A stretch of DNA of 64,000 nucleotides from Pukyongia sp963768085 (GCA_963768085.1 CAVYGO010000003.1:496001-560000), one strand, 5' to 3'; positions 1 to 9,717 are shown, counted from the first letter of the stretch. Notes: generated by a model from the sequence alone, not told the origin. A program made the numbers and translations.

Positions 1-466
1 TATCTGTTACATCCAGGTTATTCCTAAGGTAATAAAAGGCCGAAACCATGTCCTGTGCATCTCTTGGAAACGAAACAGCCTCTTTGGTCTTATGTTTTTT
101 GTTGTGCACAAGGGCTTTACCAGATTCGTGATCGAAATCGATCTGAATATCTTTCGTATGTCCTCCTTCATCAATTTTACGAATGAACCTGTAGGGACGA
201 TCATTGTATTTATCCACATAAGATTCGTAGTAATCCTCAACATTGAAAAAGAGTTTCGAAACTCCGATGGTCTTTCCTTCACCTTGTATGTGATATACAC
301 TGCGCCCGTCGAGATAGTCACTGTTAACCTGCAAGGTACCATATCCCGCGGTCACGAATCCATAATGAACCCGGAACTTAAACCATTCTCCATTTCCATA
401 GGCCTGTTCCTGGGCAAACAGTGTTGCCATTGAAAAAAATAAAAAAAGCGTAATCAGCTTTTTCAT
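1..466 (-). CDS. DUF3108 domain-containing exported protein (3' end cut by window)
   Basis: Reading leftward from an ATG at 466 gives an open frame with no stop to the window edge, so the C-terminus is missing. The N-terminus is a clear signal peptide (MKKLITLFLFFSMATLFAQ) followed by a mature domain with the pattern GEWFKFRVHYGFVTAGYGTL, which is characteristic of DUF3108 envelope proteins. The function of that family is not established; they are secreted or periplasmic beta-rich proteins. It lies downstream of hppD but is separated from it by a strong terminator, so it is probably its own unit. Only about 155 residues are visible. Confidence 0.85.
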   Translation of the reverse strand, partial: MKKLITLFLFFSMATLFAQEQAYGNGEWFKFRVHYGFVTAGYGTLQVNSDYLDGRSVYHIQGEGKTIGVSKLFFNVEDYYESYVDKYNDRPYRFIRKIDEGGHTKDIQIDFDHESGKALVHNKKHKTKEAVSFPRDAQDMVSAFYYLRNNLDVTD

Positions 467-520
467 AACATAAGTATTAACATTCGGCAGTAATAATTAC
501 AACTACTGTTCCAAAAATAA

Positions 521-550
521 AAACTCCATCTTTAAGACGATGGAGTTTTT
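521..550 (-). terminator. Rho-independent terminator after hppD
   Basis: A perfect 10-bp stem (AAACTCCATC at 521-530 and GATGGAGTTT at 539-548) encloses an 8-nt loop. In the minus direction it is followed by a T-rich run, placing it about 14 bp after the hppD stop codon. Confidence 0.85.
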
Positions 551-563
551 ACTTAGTTACATC

Positions 564-1724
564 TTAGAGCGTTCCGCGTGCGGCCTGCTCTCTTTCTATA
601 GATTCGAAGAGCGCCTTAAAGTTTCCTGCACCAAATCCTTTGGCTCCCATACGTTGTATGATCTCAAAGAACAAGGTAGGTCTGTCTTCAAGAGGCTTAG
701 TAAAAATCTGTAACAAATATCCTTCTTCGTCGGCATCCACTAAAATAGATAATTTCTGAAGTTCTTTTATATCCTCTTTCATCATTTCCATATGTGTGCC
801 TAGTCTGCCGGGAATATCATTATAGTATTGCTGAGGTGGAGGAGGCAGAAATTCCACTCCCCGGGCTCTCAACTGGGCTACGGTCCCTATAATATCATCG
901 GTGGCCAATGCCAGGTGTTGAACCCCGGATCCTTCATAGAAATCCAGATATTCTTCGATCTGAGATCGCTTAATCCCTTTTGCCGGTTCATTAATTGGGA
1001 ATTTAATACGGCCATTTCCGTTACTCATTACCTTACTCATCAAAGCGGAATATTCGGTATGGATCTGTTTATCGTCGAAAGACAGGAAATTCACAAATCC
1101 CATGACATCTTCATACCATTTCACCCAGGTATTCATCTGGCCCCAGCCGACATTACCAACCATATGGTCAATATATTTCAAGCCTGTTGAGGTAGGATTA
1201 TAATCTGATTCCCATTTGCGGAAACCTGGTAAAAATACCCCTTTGTAATTTTTACGCTCTACAAACATATGAACGGTTTCGCCATAGGTATAGATTCCTG
1301 AGCGCACAACTTCTCCATCATCATCCTGTTCAACAAAGGGCTCCATATAGGATTTAGCTCCCCTGCTGGTAGTCTCTTCCCATGCCTTTCGCGCATCTTC
1401 AACCCATAAGGCGACCACCTTCACACCATCTCCGTGCTTAACGATATGGTCGTTGAGAATGGACTTACTCGTAAGTGGGGTAGATAATACAATTTTGATC
1501 TTATCCTGTTTCAGCACATAGCTCACCACATCTTTTGATCCGGTTTCCAGTCCTTTGTACGCATAGGATTGAAATCCGAATGCTGTTTTATAGAAATGTG
1601 CCGATTGTTTGGCATTTCCTACATAGAATTCCACGTAGTCTGTTCCCAGTAAGGGTAAAAAGTCCTGTGCTCCTTCAAATATTTTTTCGAGTCCGTAATC
1701 AACGGATTTAACTTCTTTGCTCAT
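564..1724 (-). CDS. hppD: 4-hydroxyphenylpyruvate dioxygenase
   Basis: Converts 4-hydroxyphenylpyruvate to homogentisate, the second step of tyrosine breakdown, in the cytoplasm with non-heme Fe(II). The 386-residue protein has two VOC (vicinal oxygen chelate) halves, roughly residues 27-160 and 180-345. The expected iron ligands are visible in the second half: His187 in YIDHMVGN, His270 in GVQHLALATDD and Glu354 in LFFEIIQR. The conserved C-terminal motif GFGAGNFKALFESIEREQ is intact. Length is normal for the family. It lies 92 bp downstream of homogentisate dioxygenase on the same strand, so both are probably one tyrosine-catabolism transcript, ended by the hairpin at 521-550. Confidence 0.97.
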   Translation of the reverse strand: MSKEVKSVDYGLEKIFEGAQDFLPLLGTDYVEFYVGNAKQSAHFYKTAFGFQSYAYKGLETGSKDVVSYVLKQDKIKIVLSTPLTSKSILNDHIVKHGDGVKVVALWVEDARKAWEETTSRGAKSYMEPFVEQDDDGEVVRSGIYTYGETVHMFVERKNYKGVFLPGFRKWESDYNPTSTGLKYIDHMVGNVGWGQMNTWVKWYEDVMGFVNFLSFDDKQIHTEYSALMSKVMSNGNGRIKFPINEPAKGIKRSQIEEYLDFYEGSGVQHLALATDDIIGTVAQLRARGVEFLPPPPQQYYNDIPGRLGTHMEMMKEDIKELQKLSILVDADEEGYLLQIFTKPLEDRPTLFFEIIQRMGAKGFGAGNFKALFESIEREQAARGTL

Positions 1725-1816
1725 ATTATTTACTTTTTGTCCTTCTGCCAGCTTTTGTTTTGGCTACTTCTGAATTCCTAAATTCACAATCTGGCGAAGC
1801 GATATTATTGTCTAGT

Positions 1817-2974
1817 TTATTCCAGCCACGACTGATAATAGGTGTCGTCGGCTATTTTTAAAGCTTCTTCAGTTACTTGTAAAGGTTTAAAGGTATCTAC
1901 CATAACTGCAAGCTCATCTGTTTTTACTTGTCCGATGCTTCTCTCGGTTGCTCCCGGATGTGGCCCGTGAGGGATTCCGGCAGGGTGTAATGAAATATGT
2001 CCGGCATCCACATCATTTCGGCTCATAAAATCACCGTCTACATAATACAACACCTCATCACTGTCTATATTGCTGTGATTATAAGGGGCCGGAATACTGT
2101 CCGGGTGATAATCATATAAACGAGGCACAAAACTACATACCACAAAAGCGTCTGTTTCGAAGGTTTGATGCACTGGCGGAGGTTGGTGAATACGACCCGT
2201 TATAGGTTCAAAATCATGAATTGAGAAAGCATAGGGATAATTATATCCATCATAGCCAACAACGTCAAAAGGATGTGTTGCGTAGACCATTTCAATAATT
2301 TCATCCTGTTTCTTCACTTTCATCAGAAACTCTCCTTTTTCGTCGAATGTTTCAAGTTTCTCCGGCTTTCGGATATCCCGCTCACAAAACGGAGAATGTT
2401 CCAACAGCTGACCGAACCAATTTCGATACCGCTTTGGAGTGTAAATGGGTCGATACGATTCAACAATAAAAAGCCTGTTGTCTTCAGTATCAAAATCGAC
2501 CTGATAGATCATTCCCCGTGGAATCAGCAGGTAATCCCCATATTTAAATTCCAGGTTACCCATAAATGTTCTTAATGTTCCACTGCCTTTATGGATGAAC
2601 AAGAGTTCATCGGCATCCGTATTTTTATAAAAATAATCTCTAAGGGAACTTTTTGGTGCTGCGAGAATGATATTGCAATCGCTATTGGTAAGCACGGTTT
2701 TCCTGCTTTCCAGGTAGTCGTTTTCAGGTGGCACCTGAAATCCACGAAATCTATAAGACTTCAAATTGTTTGCCTTGGCAATCTTAGGCGCTACACTATA
2801 TTGGTCTTTGATCTCAACAACTTGTGTGGGTCTGTGTTCATGGTACAAATTACTGTACATCCCATCAAACCCAATGGTCCCAAATAATTGCTCCGAATAT
2901 AGCGAACCATCCGCCTTTCGAAACTGTGTATGGCGTTTAGGAGGTATTTTTCCTAATTTATGATAAAGTGGCAT
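1817..2974 (-). CDS. hmgA: Homogentisate 1,2-dioxygenase
   Basis: Opens the aromatic ring of homogentisate to maleylacetoacetate, the step after HPPD. The 385-residue cupin protein contains the family's histidine-rich C-terminal region (HPAGIPHGPHPGATERS, about residues 329-345), which supplies metal ligands. It is shorter than the ~430-450-residue proteobacterial and animal enzymes and belongs to the shorter bacterial form. Its product is the substrate for isomerase and fumarylacetoacetase genes, which are not in this window. It is the first gene of the two-gene unit with hppD. No convincing promoter was found in the 160-bp gap upstream. Confidence 0.92.
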   Translation of the reverse strand: MPLYHKLGKIPPKRHTQFRKADGSLYSEQLFGTIGFDGMYSNLYHEHRPTQVVEIKDQYSVAPKIAKANNLKSYRFRGFQVPPENDYLESRKTVLTNSDCNIILAAPKSSLRDYFYKNTDADELLFIHKGSGTLRTFMGNLEFKYGDYLLIPRGMIYQVDFDTEDNRLFIVESYRPIYTPKRYRNWFGQLLEHSPFCERDIRKPEKLETFDEKGEFLMKVKKQDEIIEMVYATHPFDVVGYDGYNYPYAFSIHDFEPITGRIHQPPPVHQTFETDAFVVCSFVPRLYDYHPDSIPAPYNHSNIDSDEVLYYVDGDFMSRNDVDAGHISLHPAGIPHGPHPGATERSIGQVKTDELAVMVDTFKPLQVTEEALKIADDTYYQSWLE

Positions 2975-3135
2975 GTTTATTTAATTTACGTTAATACTTA
3001 CTTAGGGGTAATAAAAACGTACTATTCCGGATTCCTCTTGTTCAGGAATTTTAAAAGGAGGAGTAAATATTTCCAGACATTTTCGGTCATCTAACAAATA
3101 TCGGAAAATTTTAACGCAAAAAGATCAATAAAACA

Positions 3136-5370
3136 TTAAAAACTAAAGCCCAGGCGCACATACCATACGCTATTGTCCAACTCTGGGGAATAGGAATATT
3201 TTAACTCCAGTGGGCCAAAAAACGTTTCCATACCATACCCCAGTGCATAACCGCTATAATCGATGCCATTGATCCATTCCCTGTTTTCAAACAGTCCGTC
3301 TCCCACGTTGCTGATATTCGCAGTGAGATTGAGGTGATTTTTCCTGATGAATTCATAATCCAGGGTCACCGAGCTCATCAAATAGGTGTCTCCTCTTAAG
3401 CTTAAGGCCTCGTACCCGAATAAAGGTATAATGTTATTGACCTGAAGAAAGCCATACCCGCCTAAAAAGAAATCCAGTGAGCGGGTATTTTTACCACCGA
3501 TCTTAAATCCGCCTTCCGTGGTTAGTAGTATTGTAAATTTATCTGAAAGCCCGAAGGCATAACCCATCTTGGCTTTTGCTATTGAAAACTCTTCAAAAGA
3601 TTTATTACTTCCATTGGCGAACAGATACAAATGAAAATCACCTTCGAAGAATATTCCCTGGGAAGGAAAGAATGAATTGTCTAAAGTATCGTACTTCAAA
3701 TAACCATACGTACTGAAATAATTCGTGTTTTCAAATATGGTTCTCGGTTCATTATTTTCATCAATTCCAATGGTTTCTGAAAGATACCGCAGCCATTTAT
3801 GTTCGATCCCGGCCCCGACCAAAAAGGTTCTTCGGAAGAGAGTTTCCACGTATAACTGATTGGTAAGGTCACCATATTTCAATTGTAGTTCGTTGAGATC
3901 AAAATTGGGTTCAGAGATCATTTCCGGAGTAATAAAACCAATCTTCACGTCCTTGCTAAAGAAGCTATAGCGTGAATTGAGCCCTATACTCCAGTAAAAT
4001 CCTTTGTCGATATAATAATTGAAGTTATAACGTAAATTATCTCCTACTGCAAAATCCAATGACGCGATGTCATTATTAGTGAATAATCGCTTTCTCGTAA
4101 CATTTATCAATGCAGCAGTACGAAACAGGTTGTCATAATGAGCCCCTAATCGCAACAAAGTGCGGGTGTCACTTTCAATAAGATCGAAATATAGTTTGTG
4201 TGTTCCCTGGGTAGTTTCAACGATATTATAATTTATGTCCTGAAAACTTCCTGTGGCACTTAAATTATTGATCCCTTCGTTTAATCGTTCATAAGATATT
4301 TCGTCCGGTACTTTCAACTTGAGTTTTCCCAGAACATAAGCTCGTGTATAATTTACATTCCCGGAAATTTCAACACTTTCAATAAATATGGAAGATTCCT
4401 TAAAAAACTGTGGACGTATGCGTTCGCGCTTCTTTTGCTTAGATGCAATATTCAATAATTGATCCTTAAATGGCTCTGCAGCAACTTCACCGGCCTCAAT
4501 GATACTACGGCCCTCATCGAAGGAAACCACTGTAAATTGGTCAATATTCGGATTAATATAAATATCCGTCTTACGACGTTTTTCGGCCATCATTTCTATT
4601 GTACGGAAATTGTTTATCTGTACCAGTACATCGAAAGCAGAATTAAGGTCTTTACTGGTTTTCAGGCTGTCCTGCACATCGATCCCGATTATGATGTCCA
4701 TTCCTTTAGCCTTAAGTTCATCCAGTGGATAGTTGTTTTTAACACCTCCATCGACCAGTACCTGTTCATCGATAACCACCGGACTAAAAAGGGTAGGAAG
4801 CGCTCCACTGGCCGAAATAGCCTGCGGTAAATACCCGCTTTCCAGCATTACCTCTTCTCCTGTTTCAACGTTAGTTGCCATACAGAAAAAAGGGATAGGT
4901 AATTCACTGAAATCATTAATATCACTTACATGGGAGGTGAGTCTGGAGAAAAGATTATATACGTTCTGCCCTTTGGATAAGCCGCTGGGAAAACTCACCT
5001 TAAAACCATCAAACGGCAGTGTAACTGCATACCTATCCGTTTCGGTTTTTTCATAGAAGGTTTTGGCTTTTCTGGGAATCTCATCCTGTATTAATTCATC
5101 AATATCCAATTCTTCAAATATTGAATCAAGCTGATTCGCAGTATATCCCGAGGCATACAGAGCTCCGATAATAGCTCCCATGCTGGTACCGCCTATATAA
5201 TCTATTTGAATACCACTTGCTTCTATAATTTTTAAGGCTCCAATATGAGCAAGTCCTTTAGCCCCACCACCTGAAAGAACAAGGCCTACTTTTGGATCAG
5301 TCTCTTCCTGCTGGGCAGAGATCCAGGTGGTTCCGAAGAGAAATAGTATGAGCAGTATTCTTAATTTCAT
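3136..5370 (-). CDS. Patatin-like phospholipase fused to an outer-membrane (BamA/D15-type) barrel
   Basis: The 744-residue protein begins with a signal peptide (residues 1-20). A patatin domain follows, with oxyanion motif GGGAKG (34-39), nucleophile motif GTSMG (Ser63) and a DGG motif near residue 208 giving the catalytic Asp. A POTRA-like segment spans about residues 325-400 and a C-terminal beta-barrel of the surface-antigen type runs to a terminal aromatic (RLGFSF). This is a type V (autotransporter-like) architecture: a lipase domain carried by its own outer-membrane barrel. Its start overlaps the uvrC stop by 4 bp, suggesting translational coupling. The lipid substrate cannot be told from sequence. 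Confidence 0.92.
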   Translation of the reverse strand: MKLRILLILFLFGTTWISAQQEETDPKVGLVLSGGGAKGLAHIGALKIIEASGIQIDYIGGTSMGAIIGALYASGYTANQLDSIFEELDIDELIQDEIPRKAKTFYEKTETDRYAVTLPFDGFKVSFPSGLSKGQNVYNLFSRLTSHVSDINDFSELPIPFFCMATNVETGEEVMLESGYLPQAISASGALPTLFSPVVIDEQVLVDGGVKNNYPLDELKAKGMDIIIGIDVQDSLKTSKDLNSAFDVLVQINNFRTIEMMAEKRRKTDIYINPNIDQFTVVSFDEGRSIIEAGEVAAEPFKDQLLNIASKQKKRERIRPQFFKESSIFIESVEISGNVNYTRAYVLGKLKLKVPDEISYERLNEGINNLSATGSFQDINYNIVETTQGTHKLYFDLIESDTRTLLRLGAHYDNLFRTAALINVTRKRLFTNNDIASLDFAVGDNLRYNFNYYIDKGFYWSIGLNSRYSFFSKDVKIGFITPEMISEPNFDLNELQLKYGDLTNQLYVETLFRRTFLVGAGIEHKWLRYLSETIGIDENNEPRTIFENTNYFSTYGYLKYDTLDNSFFPSQGIFFEGDFHLYLFANGSNKSFEEFSIAKAKMGYAFGLSDKFTILLTTEGGFKIGGKNTRSLDFFLGGYGFLQVNNIIPLFGYEALSLRGDTYLMSSVTLDYEFIRKNHLNLTANISNVGDGLFENREWINGIDYSGYALGYGMETFFGPLELKYSYSPELDNSVWYVRLGFSF

Positions 5371-7163
5371 TGTGCTTGCTGAAAGTGGGTCACAATTTTT
5401 TTAGCTTTATCCGCACCTATCACCTTAGCCAATTCCTCAAAACCGGCCTCTGAAATGCGCTTAGTGCTTTTAAAATGTTTCAATAATTCAATCACGGTCT
5501 TCTCGCCTACCCCGGAAATTGATTCAAGTTCTGTATTTAACGCTTCTTTACTTCTTTTGTTTCTATGAAAATCAATACCAAATCGGTGTGCCTCATTTCT
5601 TAGTTGCTGAATGATCTTTAAAGTTTCAGACTTTTTATCGAGGTAGAGCGGTATCGGATCGTCCGGGTAAAATAATTCTTCCAATCGCTTGGCAATTCCA
5701 ATTATCGCTATCTTTCCTCTAAGGCCTAATCTTTCCAGGCTTTTTAAAGCAGATGATAACTGTCCCTTCCCTCCATCTATGATGATCAAATGAGGCAGGG
5801 GTTGCTCTTCATCGAGTAATCTTTTATATCGCCGGTAAACCACTTCCTCCATAGAAGCAAAATCGTCCGGGCCCACCACGGTTTTAATATTGAATTTCCT
5901 GTATTCCTTTTTGCTGGGCTTTCCATTTTTAAAAACCACACAGGCGGCAACCGGATTGGTGCCCTGGATGTTACTGTTGTCAAAGCATTCGATATGCCTG
6001 GGTTCCTCGCTGAGTCGAAGATCCTTTTTCATTTGAGCCATGATTCGCTTCTCATGGCGGTCGGGGTCAACGATCTTTGCCTGTTTGAATCGTTCGATAC
6101 GGAAATATTTCGCATTGCGTTCAGACAAATCCAGGATCTTTTTTTTATCTCCTAACTTAGGTGCAGAAACTTTTACGCCAGCGGCTGTTTTAATAGCAAA
6201 GGGAACATAGATCTCTTTGGATTGGGAATTAAATCGCTGCCTTAATTCCACAACCGACAACTCCAGAAGTTCCTTATCGGATTCTTCCAGTTTTTTCTTG
6301 ATCTCCATGGTATGAGATCGAATAATACTTCCGAAGGATATCTGTAAAAAATTCACATAAGCGTAGCTTTCATCCGAAACAATGGTAAAAACATCCACAT
6401 TATTGATCTTTGGATTTACCACCGTTGATTTTACCTGGTAGTTCTCCAGAATATCAATCTTTTCTTTTACCCGTTGTGCATCTTCATACTGTAAGTTTTC
6501 GGCATAGGACTTCATTTGTTTTTTAAACCGATTAAGCGAATCCTTAAAATTTCCCTTGATGATATTTCGAATGGCATCAATGTTTTCGTTATAATCTTCG
6601 ATAGATTGCTTGTCTTCACAGGGGCCCAGGCAATTCCCAAGGTGATATTCCAGGCATACTTTATACTTACCGGCTTTGACCTTTTCTGCAGACAGATCGT
6701 AATTACAAGTCCGCAGCTGATATAATCCTTTAATTAGGTCCAGTAAGGTATGCACAGTTTTCATACTGGTATAAGGTCCGTAATATTCACTGCCATCCTT
6801 AATGAGTCTCCGCGTGGGGAAAACCCTTGGAAATCTTTCATCTTTGATACAAATCCATGGGTAGGACTTATCGTCTTTCAGCATCACATTATAGCGTGGT
6901 TGATATTTCTTGATGAGATTATTCTCTAACAACAGCGCATCAGTTTCCGTAGCGACAACAATATGTTTAATATTGGCGATCTTCTTTACCAGAAGCCGGG
7001 TGCGCGCATTATCGTGCTGCTTAGTAAAATAAGAGGCTACTCTTTTTTTAAGATTTATGGCTTTACCCACGTACAGTAATTTTCCATCTTTATCGTAATA
7101 CTGGTATACTCCGGGTGATCCGGGAAGCGTAGAAATTTGAAGTTTTACAGATGGTTCTGCCAT
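5367..7163 (-). CDS. uvrC: UvrABC excinuclease subunit C
   Basis: Makes the dual incisions around bulky DNA lesions in nucleotide excision repair. The 598 residues show the full family order: GIY-YIG nuclease (about 15-95, with GSPGVYQYYDKDGKLLYVGKA), a UvrB-interacting UVR helix pair (about 205-240), an RNase H-like nuclease (about 380-540, starting HIECFDNSNIQGTNPVA) and tandem helix-hairpin-helix at the C-terminus (SISGVGEKTVIELLKHF). A TATATTTG -7 element ends only 5 bp before the ATG, which implies a nearly leaderless transcript. The 3' end overlaps the patatin gene by 4 bp. Confidence 0.98.
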   Translation of the reverse strand: MAEPSVKLQISTLPGSPGVYQYYDKDGKLLYVGKAINLKKRVASYFTKQHDNARTRLLVKKIANIKHIVVATETDALLLENNLIKKYQPRYNVMLKDDKSYPWICIKDERFPRVFPTRRLIKDGSEYYGPYTSMKTVHTLLDLIKGLYQLRTCNYDLSAEKVKAGKYKVCLEYHLGNCLGPCEDKQSIEDYNENIDAIRNIIKGNFKDSLNRFKKQMKSYAENLQYEDAQRVKEKIDILENYQVKSTVVNPKINNVDVFTIVSDESYAYVNFLQISFGSIIRSHTMEIKKKLEESDKELLELSVVELRQRFNSQSKEIYVPFAIKTAAGVKVSAPKLGDKKKILDLSERNAKYFRIERFKQAKIVDPDRHEKRIMAQMKKDLRLSEEPRHIECFDNSNIQGTNPVAACVVFKNGKPSKKEYRKFNIKTVVGPDDFASMEEVVYRRYKRLLDEEQPLPHLIIIDGGKGQLSSALKSLERLGLRGKIAIIGIAKRLEELFYPDDPIPLYLDKKSETLKIIQQLRNEAHRFGIDFHRNKRSKEALNTELESISGVGEKTVIELLKHFKSTKRISEAGFEELAKVIGADKAKKIVTHFQQAQ

Positions 7164-7168
7164 AGGAT

Positions 7169-7176
7169 CAAATATA
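7169..7176 (-). promoter_or_regulatory. Bacteroidota -7 element (TATATTTG) of uvrC
   Basis: Matches the TAnnTTTG consensus on the minus strand. It sits 5 bp upstream of the uvrC start codon. No TTG -33 box is found at the expected distance, so the call rests on the -7 box and its position. Confidence 0.5.
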
Positions 7177-7292
7177 CCTCTTGTTTTAAAAATCGTGTAA
7201 AAATGTTAAGGCTATTTTGGCTTGAGTATCAATCCGGTCAATGTGTCTTCAATATCTATTTTTTGCTAAATTGCAGGAACTAATATGTCAAA

Positions 7293-8168
7293 ATGAATAT
7301 TGCGATCCTATCCCGTGGGGAAAGTTTGTACTCCACCCGAAGTCTTTTCAAGGCCGGACAATCAAGAAACCACGAAATGGAAGTATTGGATCCTACCCTA
7401 TGTATACAGTCTATTGAGAATGGTAAGCCCGTATTATATTTTAACAATGAATTAGTGGATGATCTGCACGCGGTAATTCCTCGTATAGGTGCTTCCAACA
7501 CCTATTTTGGTGCAGCTTTGGTGAGACACCTTCAATCAATGGGTATTTTTTGTGTGGTAAAGGCCGAACCCATTCTCCAATCCAGAAACAAATGGACTTG
7601 CAACCAGATTCTGGCTCATAACAGGATCCCTGTCCCTAAAACTGTATTGGGAACCTCAGGTGATGTGGAAAGAATGCTAGAAATTTTTGGTGAACCACCT
7701 TATATCATTAAAATACTACAAGGTACTCATGGTCATGGTGTTATACTTGCTGAAACGTATCAATCCGCATTATCTACCGTTGAGACCTTGTTAACTGCTA
7801 AAGTTCGATTCGTGATTCAGGAATTTATCGCGGAATCGGATGGCGCTGACATACGTGTTATCGTGGTAGACGGCAATGTCATCGCTGCTATGAAAAGGCA
7901 AAGTAGGGCCGGCGAATTTCGCTCGAATTTACACCGAGGCGGATCTTCTGAAGTGATCGAGCTCAGTTTAGCTGAGGAGAATCTGGCATTACGCGCGGCA
8001 AAAGCACTGCGGCTCGGGGCCTGTGGTGTGGACATCCTTCAAAGTGATCGCGGACCTTTGGTTCTGGAAGTAAATTCAACACCAGGGCTCGAAGGTATTG
8101 AGACTACTACGGGAATTTCAATTGCAAGTAAAATTATTAGCTATATAGAACGAAATAAACGCAAATGA
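7293..8168 (+). CDS. rimK: RimK-family ATP-grasp alpha-L-glutamate ligase
   Basis: RimK enzymes add glutamate residues to the C-terminus of ribosomal protein S6 or build related poly-glutamate chains, using ATP. The 291-residue protein has the RimK N-terminal domain (MNIAILSRGE, later IPRIGASNTYFGAALVRHLQ) and an ATP-grasp fold from about residue 100 (KILQGTHGHGVILAE, then QEFIAESDGADIRVIVVDG). It ends with the metal-binding segment GPLVLEVNSTPGLEGIE. Length is typical. The stop overlaps the next gene's start by 4 bp, so it heads a tightly coupled set with an aspartoacylase-like hydrolase and 5-FCL. S6 as substrate is inferred from family. Confidence 0.93.
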   Translation: MNIAILSRGESLYSTRSLFKAGQSRNHEMEVLDPTLCIQSIENGKPVLYFNNELVDDLHAVIPRIGASNTYFGAALVRHLQSMGIFCVVKAEPILQSRNKWTCNQILAHNRIPVPKTVLGTSGDVERMLEIFGEPPYIIKILQGTHGHGVILAETYQSALSTVETLLTAKVRFVIQEFIAESDGADIRVIVVDGNVIAAMKRQSRAGEFRSNLHRGGSSEVIELSLAEENLALRAAKALRLGACGVDILQSDRGPLVLEVNSTPGLEGIETTTGISIASKIISYIERNKRK

Positions 8169-9136
8169 AGAAACTGAAAGCAAAAGATATGGTTTTATTC
8201 AAAGAAGTTATCCCTCCGGGGGCTTCAACAGAATTAAACTTAAGTTTTGCAAAATTGCATACCAATACGCCCATTGATGTGCCCATTTTTGTCGAAAGGT
8301 CATTATATGAAGGGCCTACGGTATTATTTACGGCAGGTATACACGGAGATGAGGTAAATGGTATTGAGATCGTAAGGCAGCTGGTTTCGAAAGGAATTAA
8401 TAAGCCAAAAATCGGTACTACCATTTGCATCCCTATCATCAATATTTTTGGTTTTTTACAGAAAGTACGCGAATTTCCGGACGGACGAGATCTGAACAGG
8501 TCTTTTCCGGGTAGTAAAAGCGGATCTCTTGCCGCTCGTGTCGCTCATAAATTAATGAACCATATCATTCCTCATGTAGACTATTGCCTCGATTTTCACA
8601 CAGGCGGCTCCAGTCGTTTTAACGCCCCGCATATTCGAGTTGAAAAGGGAGATGAGCACCTGATCAAACTTGCCGGTATTTTCAATGCTCCTTTCATTCT
8701 TCAATCGAAGAATTTAAAGAAATCCTTTAGAAATGCCTGCAGAAAAAAAGGAGTTCCCATGCTACTCTTTGAAGGAGGTAAATCAAATTCTATTGATAAC
8801 GTGGTAAGCAATACCGGAGTAAATGGTTCCAAACGGGTCTTGCATAATCTTGGAATGCTGAATTCGAAATTCAAAGTGTCTTCACCTAAAAAGAATTCGG
8901 TGACTATCACCCGCAGTATCTGGGTAAGAGCCCATGCTTCCGGAATGTTCAAGCCAGCGGTAAAAGTGGGAAGCCTTGTAAAGCACGGTGAGGTAATTGG
9001 GCATATTACCGATCCGTATGGCAAAGTGCATTATTGGATCAAATCTACCAACACCGGATATGTCTTCAATGTAAACGAAGCGCCCCTGGTATATCAGGGT
9101 GACGCACTATTTCATATATCCACAGGGGTGACCTAA
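8165..9136 (+). CDS. Succinylglutamate desuccinylase/aspartoacylase family zinc hydrolase
   Basis: A 323-residue zinc carboxypeptidase-like (M14-fold) enzyme. Visible motifs are the zinc site HGDE in AGIHGDEVNGIEIVRQL (about residues 59-75), DLNRSFPG (substrate arginine region, about 112-119) and the third zinc ligand in DYCLDFHTGGSSRFNAPHI. Relatives deacylate N-acyl amino acids, but this subfamily often sits beside RimK and its true substrate is not established. It overlaps rimK by 4 bp and the downstream 5-FCL gene by 1 bp (TAATG). The context suggests a hydrolase acting on a RimK-made amide or on a glutamate-containing product. Confidence 0.88.
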   Translation: MKKLKAKDMVLFKEVIPPGASTELNLSFAKLHTNTPIDVPIFVERSLYEGPTVLFTAGIHGDEVNGIEIVRQLVSKGINKPKIGTTICIPIINIFGFLQKVREFPDGRDLNRSFPGSKSGSLAARVAHKLMNHIIPHVDYCLDFHTGGSSRFNAPHIRVEKGDEHLIKLAGIFNAPFILQSKNLKKSFRNACRKKGVPMLLFEGGKSNSIDNVVSNTGVNGSKRVLHNLGMLNSKFKVSSPKKNSVTITRSIWVRAHASGMFKPAVKVGSLVKHGEVIGHITDPYGKVHYWIKSTNTGYVFNVNEAPLVYQGDALFHISTGVT

Positions 9137-9717
9137 TGAACAAATCCAACTTACGTAAACAGTATAAAGAGAAACGACAATTATTGTCTCATAATACGAT
9201 TGAAATAATGAGTCTCGAAATTGCCAATCGCAGTCTGGAGTTGCCCATTTGGGATAAAACCTATTATCACTTATTCCTGTCAATTGAAGATAAAAAGGAA
9301 GTGAATACAGCGTTTTTGCTCCATATACTTCAGGGGAAGGACAAAAGTATCGTTGTTTCAAAATCGGATTTCAAGACTTTCGAAATGAACCATTTTCTGC
9401 TTCAGGAGAATACCCGGTTAAAAATTTCGGATTATGGTATCCCGGAACCCGTGGACGGAATTGTCATTGAGCCCGCGCTGCTCGATGTTGTCTTTGTTCC
9501 CCTCCTCGCTTTTGATGAATCCGGCCACCGTATAGGTTATGGTAAGGGTTTTTATGATCGGTTCTTATCAAAATGTAGGCCTGATTGCTTAAAAGTGGGG
9601 CTTTCTTTTTTTGAATCCGATGGACAATTTATCCATGAAAACATGGATTTTCCGCTTAATTATTGCATTACACCGAAAAAAATATATGGTTTTAAAAATT
9701 CTAACCTATATTTATAA
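9136..9717 (+). CDS. 5-formyltetrahydrofolate cyclo-ligase
   Basis: Converts 5-formyl-THF to 5,10-methenyl-THF with ATP, salvaging folate in one-carbon metabolism. The 193-residue protein has the family N-terminal basic helix (NLRKQYKEKRQLL) and the signature loop RIGYGKGFYDRFLSK at about residues 133-147. Length is normal. Its ATG overlaps the preceding stop codon by one base, so it is probably translated by coupling as the last member of the rimK set. A functional link to the two preceding genes is not evident. Confidence 0.95.
   Translation: MNKSNLRKQYKEKRQLLSHNTIEIMSLEIANRSLELPIWDKTYYHLFLSIEDKKEVNTAFLLHILQGKDKSIVVSKSDFKTFEMNHFLLQENTRLKISDYGIPEPVDGIVIEPALLDVVFVPLLAFDESGHRIGYGKGFYDRFLSKCRPDCLKVGLSFFESDGQFIHENMDFPLNYCITPKKIYGFKNSNLYL

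Noticed and set aside
92..433. 113-residue plus-strand frame at the window start
   Set aside because: It is the shadow of the minus-strand DUF3108 gene, which has a signal peptide and a typical domain.
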